64,000 bases of DNA, taken from assembly GCF_014197535.1 (NCBI RefSeq), contig NZ_JACIFV010000026.1:1-64000 (forward strand), given 5' to 3'. Below, in pieces: positions 31,293-39,539 of the stretch; the stretch's first letter is position 1, and the number at the start of each line of letters is the position of its first letter. A program made the position numbers and the translations under genes. The notes under the pieces were generated by a model. The model worked only from the letters and a program-made list of their open reading frames with translations, did not search any database and had not been told where the DNA came from. This DNA comes from Rhizobium aethiopicum (GTDB lineage Bacteria > Pseudomonadota > Alphaproteobacteria > Rhizobiales > Rhizobiaceae).

Positions 31293-31898
31293 TTACCTGA
31301 CGCTGCCGACCGCGACAGCGCGGCCGTCCTGAAGCTTCGACCAGCGGGCCGGATCGCTGGCGGACTGGCGCTTCAGATAGGTGTATTCGGTGTCCGACCA
31401 CAGCAGCACCTTGTTGCGCATGTTGTCGAGAATGAAATCGCCGTGATCGGTGCGGACCGTCAGTACGGCATGGCCTTCGCCGTTCGGCTGCAGCACGACG
31501 GTGATCAGCGTGTCGGATGGCGAGAAGCCGTCCTCGATCAGCATCTTGCGCTTCAGCAGGGCATAGTCCTCGCAATCGCCGACGGTTGTGGGATAGGCCC
31601 AGCGTTCCTCGACGCCGTAGATCTGTTCATCCGTCTCCGGCTGGATCGATGAATTGACCGTGTAGTTGACCTTGAGAATTTCCTTCCAGCGATCCTCCGT
31701 GAGGACGGCCGGCCCGGCATCGCCGCCGGCATAGGTGCATTCCGTCGGATTGGCCTTGCAGAATTCATAGTGTCCGATCGGCGGGCTGGCATTGCCGGCG
31801 AGGGCCATGCTGGCGGGCGTTGCCTGTCCCGAGCCCGCCATTGCCATCATGATCGCACTGGCCAGAAGGCCGCCTTTCAGGATATTCGCAGCTGTCAT
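31293..31898 (-). CDS. Transglutaminase-like cysteine peptidase (BTLCP, DUF920)
   Basis: A 201-residue exported protein with signal peptide (1-26, ending GQA). The catalytic triad of bacterial transglutaminase-like cysteine proteinases is visible: Cys in VGDCEDYALLKR (near 108), His in EGHAVLTV (near 142) and Asp in FILDNMRN (near 157). Relatives often occur in pairs with LapD/LapG-like systems, but this one lacks the LapG context (no LapD or large adhesin nearby). Its role in the periplasm is unknown. A hairpin terminator follows. Confidence 0.9.
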   Translation of the reverse strand: MTAANILKGGLLASAIMMAMAGSGQATPASMALAGNASPPIGHYEFCKANPTECTYAGGDAGPAVLTEDRWKEILKVNYTVNSSIQPETDEQIYGVEERWAYPTTVGDCEDYALLKRKMLIEDGFSPSDTLITVVLQPNGEGHAVLTVRTDHGDFILDNMRNKVLLWSDTEYTYLKRQSASDPARWSKLQDGRAVAVGSVR

Positions 31899-32250
31899 TG
31901 CCGTCTCCCCTAAGTTGAGGCGACAATGACACGGACGTTTTTATCTCACGCAAAATTACGCAATAGAATTAAATGCTTAGTTGAATAAAATGCCGATAAA
32001 ACTTGGCTCGAATGCGAATAAAATTCGGTGCGTATTTGTGTCGAAATCGATTAAAATTGTAGTGCACGCGACAAGGACTTCGCCAATGGAAAGCCTGCGC
32101 CGCCGTCGCGTCGTTAAGAGTTTTCGCTGAGCCGGATAAGTGCCGGCGGCGCTGCGGCGGGATGCTTGCAGTGGCGATGCCGGTGGAATCTGCCGGTTGG
32201 AACGGGCCGAAAGCAGAATATCGCTCGGATTCCGGGGGCCGACATTAAAA
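31899..32250. other. AT-rich intergenic region
   Basis: About 350 nt separating two minus-strand genes. The part 31930-32070 is clearly AT-richer than its surroundings and probably holds the promoter of the upstream end of the transglutaminase-like gene. I find no gene: the short frame at 32086-32130 (14 codons) is too small to support. Confidence 0.5.
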
Positions 32251-33222
32251 TTATTTTTGACAAGAATCGCGAAATCGATCGCTGGCGGCGACGATTGCCG
32301 CGCTCATATCGGGGTTTGCGGTGGAATGGGAAGCGCGCGGAAGGATCACGAGCTCGCTTTGCGGCCAAGCGCGGGCCAGTTCCCAGGCGGTGACGAGCGG
32401 TGCCTCGATGTCGAACCGTCCCTGCAGCAGGATGCCGGGAATGCCGGCAAGCCGCGCGGCGTTCTTCAAGAGCACGCCATCCTCCAGCCAGGCGCCGTTG
32501 ACGAAGTAGTGGGTGATGATACGGGCGCGCGTCAGCAGATAAGCCGGATCGGCCCAGCAGCGCGGCAGTCCTTCCCCGGCGAGCAGGATCGAGGCTGATT
32601 CCCAATCATGCCAGTCACGCGCCGCCTTGAGGCGCGTTTCAGGATCCGGAGCGTTGAGGAGGCGGTGATAGGCGCTGGCCATGTCCTCATCCAGTTCTGG
32701 CGCGCCGGATTGTATTCCCTGACGGAAACGGTGCCACTCTTCCGGAAAAAGCGGCGCCATGCCGCGGCAAAGCCAGTCGATTTCCGATCGCCGCGTGGTG
32801 GTCACGCCCGATATGACCATCGCTGTGACATGCTGCGGATGCGTTTCGGCATAGGCGAGCGCCAGCGTCGAGCCCCAGGAGTTACCGAAAAGCAGCCATC
32901 TGTCGATGCCGAGAAAGAGCCGCAGACTCTCGATATCGGCCACGAGATGCCAGGTCGTATTGAGGGAGAGATCGGTTTCGGGATCTGCGGCACTCGGCAG
33001 GCTCCGGCCGCAATTGCGCTGGTCGAAGAGGATGATTCGATAGGCGTCCGGATCGAACTGCCGGCGCGCCGCGGTTGAACAGCCCGAGCCCGGCCCGCCG
33101 TGCAGCACGAGTGCCGGCCGCCCCATCGGGTTGCCGCAGGCTTCCCAATAGATCAGGTTGCCGTCGCCCGTATCGAGCAGGCCGTGATCATAGGGTTCGA
33201 TTTCCGGGTAGAGAGCTGCCAT
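32251..33222 (-). CDS. pip: Proline iminopeptidase
   Basis: Serine peptidase of family S33 that removes N-terminal proline; 323 residues. Visible are the oxyanion motif LHGGPGSG (near 40), the nucleophile elbow GNSWGSTLA (Ser near 114), the catalytic Asp in GRFDIEAP (near 268) and the His in RASHSTA (near 298). An alpha/beta-hydrolase with the typical helical cap, cytoplasmic. Length and all motifs agree with bacterial Pip. It appears to be transcribed alone. Confidence 0.93.
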   Translation of the reverse strand: MAALYPEIEPYDHGLLDTGDGNLIYWEACGNPMGRPALVLHGGPGSGCSTAARRQFDPDAYRIILFDQRNCGRSLPSAADPETDLSLNTTWHLVADIESLRLFLGIDRWLLFGNSWGSTLALAYAETHPQHVTAMVISGVTTTRRSEIDWLCRGMAPLFPEEWHRFRQGIQSGAPELDEDMASAYHRLLNAPDPETRLKAARDWHDWESASILLAGEGLPRCWADPAYLLTRARIITHYFVNGAWLEDGVLLKNAARLAGIPGILLQGRFDIEAPLVTAWELARAWPQSELVILPRASHSTANPDMSAAIVAASDRFRDSCQK

Positions 33223-33598
33223 CGGTTCGGTTCACTTTCGGTCGGGGCGGCCCCTTATCCATTACATCGCTGACAAAGGGAAGACGGGTGGCGCGTGACG
33301 CTCCGGACGCAAAATCACTGCACGATTTTAGGCAACCTGCTTGGCGACGATCCTTGTCGCAACTTGTTCCACCCATAATATCAGCGGTTAATCGGTGGAA
33401 CCACTTGCGGCAGCACCCCAAGCGTGCGTTCCAAAGCCGGATTTGTTGCCGCTTGCAGGTCTGTTGACGCGAGGCGCAGGCGTCTTCAACGCGACCAGAC
33501 CGGGAGCCCGCCGGACCTCGAAAGCGTCGTCGGTGGAAGTCCGTCGAGAATGCACCGCTGCAGAGGTTGGGAAGGGCAGGAGGTTTCGCACGAAACTT
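33223..33598. other. Intergenic region of 376 nt without a supported gene
   Basis: No reading frame here has a ribosome site or a family pattern. I checked it for the conserved parts of SRP RNA, RNase P RNA and tmRNA without success. It contains the promoter region of pip and the 3' region of the PilZ gene. Confidence 0.45.
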
Positions 33599-34210
33599 TT
33601 AAAGGAATTCCCGCAGCGTTTCGCGGGACTGGATCGATAGGAATTCGATCGCCACGCCTTCGACGAAATGACGCACGACACGGCCGCGCATGTTGCCGAG
33701 GCGCACGGCCGTTCCGATCGAGGGACGCATTTCGACGTCGATGGCGGCGCCCGACAGCGACAGGTCCATGATGCGGCAGGTATAGCGCGTGCCATCCTCG
33801 AGCGTGAGTTCGGTCTTCGTATCACGCGGCGTCAGACGGTCGTGGCGGCGATCTTCCGGCAGGCCGAGCTCGTGCTTGTTGGCAAGCCAGGTGAGCTGGG
33901 CAGCGAGCTTCTCGCGCTTGCGCTCCGTGGCATTGATCGACATGGTGAAGCCGCGGCCGTCGAGCGTCTGAACGTAACCTTCGACGCGCCCGAGATGGTC
34001 GATATAGGCGACGACGCGTTCGTTGGCGCGCGGCCGGCCGGAGCAGGTGACGTACATATCGCCGGGCGACATGTCGATCACCATGCATTCGAACTCCTCG
34101 TAATTCGCAAGCATCAGCCGGCCCTGCATATTGATCGGCACGCGCTGGAAAACGCCTTGTTCAGGGCGCGGCGCAGGTCGTTGCGTCTGAGCTGGCTGGA
34201 ACGAGTGCAT
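33599..34210 (-). CDS. Protein with two PilZ-like domains
   Basis: A 203-residue protein. The first half (about 20-110) resembles PilZ (VFQRVPINMQGRLML, then MVIDMSPGDMYV). The second half (about 118-200) is a clearer PilZ domain with the c-di-GMP motif: RRHDR followed by DLSLSGA. The second domain keeps both arginines and the D-S-G trio and should bind c-di-GMP; the first has only a partial N-S/G motif. No output domain is attached. GAAG stands before the start. Its upstream neighbour on the same strand encodes a PAS protein. Confidence 0.88.
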   Translation of the reverse strand: MHSFQPAQTQRPAPRPEQGVFQRVPINMQGRLMLANYEEFECMVIDMSPGDMYVTCSGRPRANERVVAYIDHLGRVEGYVQTLDGRGFTMSINATERKREKLAAQLTWLANKHELGLPEDRRHDRLTPRDTKTELTLEDGTRYTCRIMDLSLSGAAIDVEMRPSIGTAVRLGNMRGRVVRHFVEGVAIEFLSIQSRETLREFL

Positions 34211-34334
34211 CAAAGGGCTTCTTCATAAAAACTGGAGAGATTAATCCTTACCTCCAATCCATTAACAGAAGGTTGTTTCGCCTTGTTGTGACATAGCCGA
34301 AAACGAGTGCGCGCCTTGTCCTGAAACAAGACGC

Positions 34335-34949
34335 TTAACGCGCCTCGGCACTCAACAGCTGTGACACCATGCGGCGCATGGCCTGGCCGAACCCGATGCC
34401 TTTTGCCGCGACGACTTCGTTGATCGAGCGCAGTTCGGCCGGCATGGCCTTGCTGAATTTTTCGGGCAGCAGACGGCTGCGGTCGAGCGCCAGGAATTCC
34501 AGCGGCACGATCTCCAGCCAGCTCGCAGGCGCCGTCGGTGCGATCGCGCCGAGCAGCCGGTCGCAGGCGCCGTCCGACGAGCGCAGCGGCATCATGATGA
34601 TCTCGAAGGAGGCCTGATGACCGACGGTGCTGTAGCCGGTGGTGTTGAACAGGGCCGGCATGGCATGGTCCATAACGCCCATCGCCGTGCGTTCGATGTC
34701 CGCGTGCTGGCCATGCGCCCAAAGGGACGAAAAACGTTCACCGCGCAGGTCGCGTCCGAAGAAATCGCAGATGCGGGTGCCGGCGAGCCGGAAAACGATG
34801 TCTCCGCCGTCGCGCGTCTCGAGGATGAAGAGACTTTGCAGAAGATGGGGAACGGCAGAGGGTTCGACCTGTGATTTCAGCGGCGCATCGGCAGCGCCGC
34901 GGATACGGTTCCAATAGTCAAAAATTTCGATGGTCGTTTGCACACGCAT
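34335..34949 (-). CDS. PAS_5-type (DUF1488-like) PAS domain protein
   Basis: A 204-residue single-domain protein starting MRVQTTIEIFDYWNRIRG. The pattern PHLLQSLFILETRDGGDIVFRLAGTRICDFFGRDLRGE is the PAS_5 family, common in rhizobia as stand-alone sensors. No kinase, cyclase or HTH part is attached; the C-terminus (VSQLLSAEAR) is short. It is probably a partner protein whose ligand is unknown. Name chosen by pattern; the alternative DUF label is uncertain. Confidence 0.85.
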   Translation of the reverse strand: MRVQTTIEIFDYWNRIRGAADAPLKSQVEPSAVPHLLQSLFILETRDGGDIVFRLAGTRICDFFGRDLRGERFSSLWAHGQHADIERTAMGVMDHAMPALFNTTGYSTVGHQASFEIIMMPLRSSDGACDRLLGAIAPTAPASWLEIVPLEFLALDRSRLLPEKFSKAMPAELRSINEVVAAKGIGFGQAMRRMVSQLLSAEAR

Positions 34950-34979
34950 TTCACACCAACCTGTCCCATTCCGGAGCAT

Positions 34980-35164
34980 TTTCGGGCAGTCATTGCCCGT
35001 ACAGCTTCTACCTTGCGGATTTCATGCCAGATCCAGGCCGTTAAGGTTAAGAAAGGGTTTCGGTTGAGGCGCGACGTCTATCGTGGCAATGTCCAGTCAT
35101 CGCTTCGACTTTCGGAGTTCAGCACGATCTGCCGATCCTGGGTCTTTCCAGGAATTCGGGTTAC
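34980..35164 (+). other. Possible small RNA region upstream of an orphan terminator
   Basis: The 260 nt between the divergent PAS and rhomboid genes end in a strong plus-strand terminator (35165-35195) that no coding gene explains. A short transcript from about 35000 to 35195 is the simplest reading. I see no open frame with a ribosome site here and no convincing promoter pair. Confidence 0.4.
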
Positions 35165-35195
35165 GCCGCCCGGCACTACGGGCGGCTTTTTTTTT
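35165..35195 (+). terminator. Strong orphan intrinsic terminator
   Basis: GCCGCCCG (35165-35172), loop GCACTA, CGGGCGGC (35179-35186), then nine T residues. It lies 45 nt before the rhomboid gene and cannot end the PAS gene, which runs away from it. Confidence 0.9.
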
Positions 35196-35239
35196 GACAG
35201 GCGCTCCTGTATGGCTGAGGCCTCAACGAGGCGATAAAA

Positions 35240-36028
35240 ATGAACGAGCAGACGGGCGAGCCAGACAAGGCGCCGGAACCCTCCGAGGCCCGGCCGCCGG
35301 CGCGGCCCCCGCGCGTACCGGTCTTCAACCTTCCGCCGGCGCTGCTCTTCAGCCTTTGCCTGCTCATCCTTATCTATGCGGTGCAGGCGCTCGTTCTCTC
35401 GGACGATGCGGTGGGCTGGCTGCTGTTTACCTTCGGTTTCGTCCCCGCTCGCTACGTGATTCCGTTGTCGCAGCAGGGGCTGGAGCTGTTCTGGACGCCC
35501 GTTACCTATTCGCTGCTGCACGGCAGCACCCAGCATATCGTCTTCAACGCCTTCTGGCTGATGGCCTTCGGCGCGCCGGTCGTGCGCCGCATCGGGACGT
35601 TGCGGTTCCTGTTCTTCTGGATCTTGTCCGCCGTCGCTTCCGCCGCCCTGCACGCGATCCTCAACTGGGGAGACGTATCGCTGCTGATCGGCGCCTCGGG
35701 CGTCATTTCCGGGCTGATGGGGGCCGCCTGCCGATTCGCCTTTCCGGCCGATCGGCGACCGATGCCGGTGGCGCATCTCAACGCCCGGCTTTCGATCATC
35801 GACGCCCTGAAGAGCCGGACCGTCGTCATCTTCATGCTTCTCTGGCTGGTCGGCAACGCCTTGATTGCCGCCGGCATTCCGCTCGTCGGCGACAGCGACC
35901 AGGAGATCGCCTGGGACGCGCATATCGGCGGCTTCGTGTTCGGCTTCCTTTTGTTTTCGCTGTTCGACCGGGCGCCACGGCCGCCCGCAGAACCGGCGGG
36001 AGCGGAGAAGGATATGTTGCAATCCTGA
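35240..36028 (+). CDS. Rhomboid-family intramembrane serine protease
   Basis: A 262-residue membrane protein. Active-site elements: GASGVISGLMG in a membrane segment (Ser near residue 154) and the catalytic His in HIGGFVFGF (near 228). An HGSTQHIVFNAFWL histidine loop near residue 95 is also typical. The N-terminal 30 residues are polar and Pro-rich. Its six or seven helices and length fit the GlpG-like group. The substrates are unknown. It is next to the CBS gene but separated by 95 nt. Confidence 0.92.
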   Translation: MNEQTGEPDKAPEPSEARPPARPPRVPVFNLPPALLFSLCLLILIYAVQALVLSDDAVGWLLFTFGFVPARYVIPLSQQGLELFWTPVTYSLLHGSTQHIVFNAFWLMAFGAPVVRRIGTLRFLFFWILSAVASAALHAILNWGDVSLLIGASGVISGLMGAACRFAFPADRRPMPVAHLNARLSIIDALKSRTVVIFMLLWLVGNALIAAGIPLVGDSDQEIAWDAHIGGFVFGFLLFSLFDRAPRPPAEPAGAEKDMLQS

Positions 36029-36086
36029 GCCGGGCGGTGCACCATCGAACGATCCGCGATTGGGGGGAGAAACCGCCGCGGTTGCC

Positions 36087-36102
36087 TGTGACACATGTCA
36101 CA
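36087..36102. promoter_or_regulatory. Palindrome upstream of the CBS gene
   Basis: TGTGACACATGTCACA is symmetrical around its centre (TGTGACA/TGTCACA) and lies 21 nt before the CBS start. It resembles the two-fold sites used by dimeric HTH regulators such as the Crp/Fnr group. The regulator is unknown. Confidence 0.45.
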
Positions 36103-36123
36103 GGCTCGACATAGGAGGTTCGA

Positions 36124-36558
36124 ATGACCAGTTCAGTCAAAGCAATCCTCGACCTGAAGGGCAGGGACGTCATCACCGCCGGGCCGAACACCACCGTCGC
36201 CGAGGCGGCCGCCATTCTGAGCAAGAAGAAGATCGGCGCCATCGTCGTCGTCGGCATGGAGAACCGGATTTCGGGCATGTTCACCGAGCGCGATCTGGTG
36301 CATGCCATCGCCAAGCACGGCAAGGATGGCCTCGATCAGCCGCTCTCTCAGCTCATGACTTCAAAGGTCTACCGCTGCCACGAGGAGACGACCGTCAACG
36401 AGTTGATGGAACTGATGACCAGCCGCCGCTTCCGCCACGTGCCGGTGGAAAGCAACGGCAAGCTTGCCGGCATCATCTCGATCGGCGACGTGGTGAAATC
36501 CCGGATCGCGGAAGTCGAGCGCGAAGCCGAGGAGATCAAGGCCTATATCGCCGGCTGA
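36124..36558 (+). CDS. CBS-domain pair protein
   Basis: A 144-residue protein made of two CBS domains only (about 10-65 and 75-130), with patterns IGAIVVVGMENRISGMFTER and RHVPVESNGKLAGIISIGD. Such stand-alone Bateman modules bind adenine nucleotides and regulate other proteins. The AGGAGG ribosome site overlaps an upstream repeat TGTGACACATGTCACA, a palindrome at 36087-36102 that may be an operator. The partner is not evident. Confidence 0.93.
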   Translation: MTSSVKAILDLKGRDVITAGPNTTVAEAAAILSKKKIGAIVVVGMENRISGMFTERDLVHAIAKHGKDGLDQPLSQLMTSKVYRCHEETTVNELMELMTSRRFRHVPVESNGKLAGIISIGDVVKSRIAEVEREAEEIKAYIAG

Positions 36559-36587
36559 GGGTCCGGCTGTTTGTTCAAACGTGCTGT

Positions 36588-36603
36588 CGCCCCTTTCGGG
36601 GCG
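36588..36603. terminator. Hairpin between the convergent CBS and patatin genes
   Basis: CGCCCC, loop TTTC, GGGGCG in the 47 nt between the convergent stop codons. Short stem without a T-tract; weak evidence. Confidence 0.4.
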
Positions 36604-36605
36604 CT

Positions 36606-37568
36606 TCACGGAGGGCTGGCGTAGACTTCCTGCATGCGCTTGATCTCGGGAAGCCTGGCTCTCGCTTCCTCGTAGCCGCGTTCGATCGCCTCGCCGGCCC
36701 GATGGAATTCCGAGAGGCCGATATAGCTGAGGCGCGGCTGCAGCGAAATGTCGGGCGGATCGCCGGCAAGGCGGGCGCGGGCAATCCTGTCCTGGATGAT
36801 GTTGAAAGCCTGCACCATCACGCCGGTCATGCCGAGGCGAGCATAAGGCGCCTCTTCCTGTTTCTGCATTTCCTGCTGCGAGAGGCTGGCATTGTGCCGG
36901 ACCACGGCCGAGCGGCCGTAGAGATCGTAATTGAGATTGACGGCGACGACCAGCGGCTGCTCATAGGCACGGCAGACGGAGACGGGAACCGGGTTGACCA
37001 GCGCGCCGTCGACCAGCGTGCGGTGATTGCTGCGGACCGGCTCGAAGATGCCGGGCAGGGCATAGGAGGCGCGCAGCGCCGTGATCAGCGAACCATTGGC
37101 AATCCAGACCTCGTGGCCGGTATTGACCTCGGCCGCGACTGCGACGAATGGCCGGTCCAGATCCTCGACGTTCAGGCCCTCGAGATGCTCCTGCATGCGC
37201 TTGGTCAGCCGCATGCCGCCGAACAGCCCGCTGCCGCCGATCGTCAGATCCAGCAGACTGGCGATGCGGCGCATGGTCAGCGAGCGCGCGAAGGTTTCGA
37301 GTTCATCGAGCTTGCCGGCGAGATAGCAGCCGCCGACCAGCGCGCCGATCGATGTGCCGGCAATCATGCCGATCTCGATACCGGCCTCGTCGAGTGCGCG
37401 CAGTACGCCGATATGGGCCCAGCCGCGGGCCGCGCCGCCGCCAAGCGCGAGCGCGATCTTGACTCTGTTGACAGGCGCGGGCGAGGGAATTGTCTCGAGT
37501 ATCGTCGACATGCCGGAACCGGAACCTTCGCCTTCAGCGCTTTGACGGTGTAGACTCCAGTTCAGCAT
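36606..37568 (-). CDS. Patatin-like phospholipase
   Basis: A 320-residue acyl hydrolase of the RssA/patatin type. The oxyanion loop is LGGGAARGWAHIGVL (near 42), the nucleophile is in GTSIGAL (Ser near 71) and the dyad Asp is in LVDGALVNPVP (near 187). No signal peptide is present, so it is probably cytoplasmic or peripheral. The ATG at 37568 is preceded by GGAGGGG; an internal start (MSTILETIPS) 19 codons later exists. It hydrolyses phospholipid acyl chains in relatives; the substrate here is unknown. Confidence 0.92.
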   Translation of the reverse strand: MLNWSLHRQSAEGEGSGSGMSTILETIPSPAPVNRVKIALALGGGAARGWAHIGVLRALDEAGIEIGMIAGTSIGALVGGCYLAGKLDELETFARSLTMRRIASLLDLTIGGSGLFGGMRLTKRMQEHLEGLNVEDLDRPFVAVAAEVNTGHEVWIANGSLITALRASYALPGIFEPVRSNHRTLVDGALVNPVPVSVCRAYEQPLVVAVNLNYDLYGRSAVVRHNASLSQQEMQKQEEAPYARLGMTGVMVQAFNIIQDRIARARLAGDPPDISLQPRLSYIGLSEFHRAGEAIERGYEEARARLPEIKRMQEVYASPP

Positions 37569-37684
37569 TGCGCTCTCCCCTCCAGCAGAACACGTATGTC
37601 TTGATAGTGTCCCCGATCGGTTGCCAAATGGTATATAGAAGCGGTTTCTGGCACAATAAGGGGCAAATACCAGTATAGTTCAGT

Positions 37685-38137
37685 CTATTTTCCGTAGACA
37701 TCCTGCGGATCGAAATGACGTTCGTCGTCGACGATGTCGAGCATCGGCTTTCCGTCGCGCAGCGTCACCGTCCGATAGAAGCAGGAACGGCGGCCGGTGT
37801 GACAGGTGGCGTCATGGCCGGCGACCTCGACCTTCAGCCAGATGGCATCCTGATCGCAATCGGTGCGAATTTCCTTCACCGTCTGAAGATTGCCCGAGGT
37901 CTCGCCCTTTTTCCAGATCTTGCCACGCGACCGACTGAAATAATGGGCCGTGCCCGTCTGGATGGTCAGCGCCAGGGCCTGGGCATTCATATGCGCCACC
38001 ATCAGCAGTTCGCCATCGCCGGCGTCGGTGACGATCGCGGTGATCAGGCCGCGGTCGTCGAAACGCGGCGTGAAATCGCCGGCGTCTTCCAACGCCGACT
38101 TGTCCTCGGATGGTTGATTGAAGATCAGTTGACTCAT
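37685..38137 (-). CDS. hisI: Phosphoribosyl-AMP cyclohydrolase
   Basis: Third step of histidine synthesis: opens the adenine ring of PR-AMP. The 150-residue protein keeps the zinc and magnesium residues: SRSRGKIWKKGETSGN (near 70), CDQDAIW (near 93) and HTGRRSCFY (near 117). It is the stand-alone form without a HisE domain, usual in alphaproteobacteria. It lies 25 nt after folE on the same strand and may share a transcript with it. Confidence 0.96.
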   Translation of the reverse strand: MSQLIFNQPSEDKSALEDAGDFTPRFDDRGLITAIVTDAGDGELLMVAHMNAQALALTIQTGTAHYFSRSRGKIWKKGETSGNLQTVKEIRTDCDQDAIWLKVEVAGHDATCHTGRRSCFYRTVTLRDGKPMLDIVDDERHFDPQDVYGK

Positions 38138-38162
38138 TGCGGCCCTCCTGAGGGAGCCGGTA

Positions 38163-38777
38163 TCAGCGGCTCCGCACCATGCTCATGAAACGGGCCTGAT
38201 CGGCCGGTTCGGTCTTGAACGTTCCGGTAAACGTCGTGGTCAAGGTGGTCGAACCCTGCTTCTGAACGCCACGCATCGCCATGCACATATGTTCGGCCTC
38301 GATCAGTACGGCAACACCGCGCGGATTGAGCGTATCGTCGATGGCCCGGGCAATCTGGGCCGTCATCGTTTCCTGGGTCTGCAGGCGCCGGCCATAGATC
38401 TCGACTACACGGGCAATCTTCGACAGGCCGAGCACGCGGCCATCAGGCATGTAGGCGACATGGGCCTTGCCGATGATCGGCACCATATGGTGTTCGCAAT
38501 GCGAGTAGAACGGAATGTCCTTGACGAGGACCATGTCGTCGTAACCGGCGACTTCCTCGAAGGTTCGGCCAAGCACATCTTCCGGCGCCATGTCGTAGCC
38601 GGCGAAAAGCTCGCGGTAAGCTTTGGCGACACGGGCCGGCGTCTCGATGAGGCCTTCGCGCGTCGGATCGTCACCGGCCCAGCGCAACAGAACGCGAACG
38701 GCTTCCTCAGCCTCCTGCTGGGAGGGGCGCTCCGAGTCACGGTTCGGCTGCGGAAAGTTCTTTACGATGGCGTCCAT
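38163..38777 (-). CDS. folE: GTP cyclohydrolase I (FolE type)
   Basis: Makes 7,8-dihydroneopterin triphosphate from GTP for folate synthesis. I choose the start at 38777 (MDAIVKNFPQPN, 204 residues) as the usual length; the open frame runs further upstream. Key residues: zinc cysteine and histidine in YSHCEHHMVPI (near 90) and CMAMRGVQKQG (near 162), plus GLSKIARVVE. It lies just upstream of hisI, and the intergenic region ahead of it contains two inverted repeats. Confidence 0.96.
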   Translation of the reverse strand: MDAIVKNFPQPNRDSERPSQQEAEEAVRVLLRWAGDDPTREGLIETPARVAKAYRELFAGYDMAPEDVLGRTFEEVAGYDDMVLVKDIPFYSHCEHHMVPIIGKAHVAYMPDGRVLGLSKIARVVEIYGRRLQTQETMTAQIARAIDDTLNPRGVAVLIEAEHMCMAMRGVQKQGSTTLTTTFTGTFKTEPADQARFMSMVRSR

Positions 38778-38929
38778 GATCAATGGTCTCCTGGCCCGCA
38801 TCGCGGACCCATCTGTCGGAATCGCCACTGGTCAGTCCCATGCGGGAATTCATGCACCTTTGGCAGGCTCCGGGGCTTTCAGGGCTAATTCAAGCGCCCA
38901 TCCGGCACGGTTTCCCAATCAAACTTACA

Positions 38930-38956
38930 CAAGGCCATTGCATTTTCATGGCCTTG
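38930..38956. promoter_or_regulatory. Inverted repeat 1 between folE and the NifU-like gene
   Basis: CAAGGCCAT (38930-38938) and ATGGCCTTG (38948-38956) with a 9-nt loop form a perfect 9-bp stem. It lies in the divergent promoter region and may be an operator or the hairpin of a leader RNA. Confidence 0.5.
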
Positions 38957-38964
38957 GAACGACA

Positions 38965-38993
38965 TACATATAGGAAGACGGCCATTATATGTA
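38965..38993. promoter_or_regulatory. Inverted repeat 2 between folE and the NifU-like gene
   Basis: TACATATA (38965-38972) and TATATGTA (38986-38993) around a 13-nt centre. AT-rich arms at a divergent promoter suggest a protein binding site. Confidence 0.5.
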
Positions 38994-39087
38994 AGTATCC
39001 TCAGATGACACGGTGTGTTTTTTGTTTCAACGACAATGACAGCCCGATTTAGGCCGATCCGCAGCGATTTTGGAGCGGAAATCCAGC

Positions 39088-39534
39088 ATGGACGACATCT
39101 ACAACAGCAAAATCCTCGAATTCGCCGGCAATATTCCATTGACCGGGACACTTGATGATGCCGATGCGACCGCCCAGGCGCACTCTAGGCTTTGCGGCTC
39201 CAAGGTGCGGATCTGGCTGAAGATGGATGGCGATGTCGTGACCGGTTTTTCCCATGACGTAAAGGCCTGCGCGCTCGGCCAGGCCTCGTCCTCGATCATG
39301 GCCCGCCATGTCGTCGGCGCGACATCGGGCGAATTGCGGCAGGCGCGCCTGGACATGCTCGCTATGTTGAAGGCGGACGGGGCAGGGCCCGGCGGACGGT
39401 TCGAAGACATGCGCTATCTCCTGCCCGTGCGGGACTACAAGGCCCGCCATGCTTCGACGATGCTGACCTTCGATGCGGTCGTCGACGCGATCGGGCAGAT
39501 CGAGGCCAAACGGGCGGAAGTTGTCGAGGCGTAA
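39088..39534 (+). CDS. NifU N-terminal/IscU-like iron-sulfur scaffold protein
   Basis: A 148-residue scaffold-family protein starting MDDIYNSKILEFAGNIP. The first two cluster ligands are present (RLCGSK near 35, KACALGQASSS near 62), but the third conserved cysteine of IscU is missing: the family HC(S) position reads HAS in KARHASTML. Without it, stable cluster assembly of the IscU type is doubtful; a helper or carrier role is possible. It precedes yidD by 5 nt and is likely co-transcribed with it. Confidence 0.85.
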   Translation: MDDIYNSKILEFAGNIPLTGTLDDADATAQAHSRLCGSKVRIWLKMDGDVVTGFSHDVKACALGQASSSIMARHVVGATSGELRQARLDMLAMLKADGAGPGGRFEDMRYLLPVRDYKARHASTMLTFDAVVDAIGQIEAKRAEVVEA

Positions 39535-39539
39535 CCGAA

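Noticed and set aside
32114..32605. 163-codon minus-strand frame at the 3' end of pip
   Set aside because: Overlaps the pip coding region in another frame, without a ribosome site or family pattern.
33388..33825. 145-codon minus-strand frame overlapping the PilZ gene
   Set aside because: Ser/Arg-rich shadow of the PilZ frame; no start signal.
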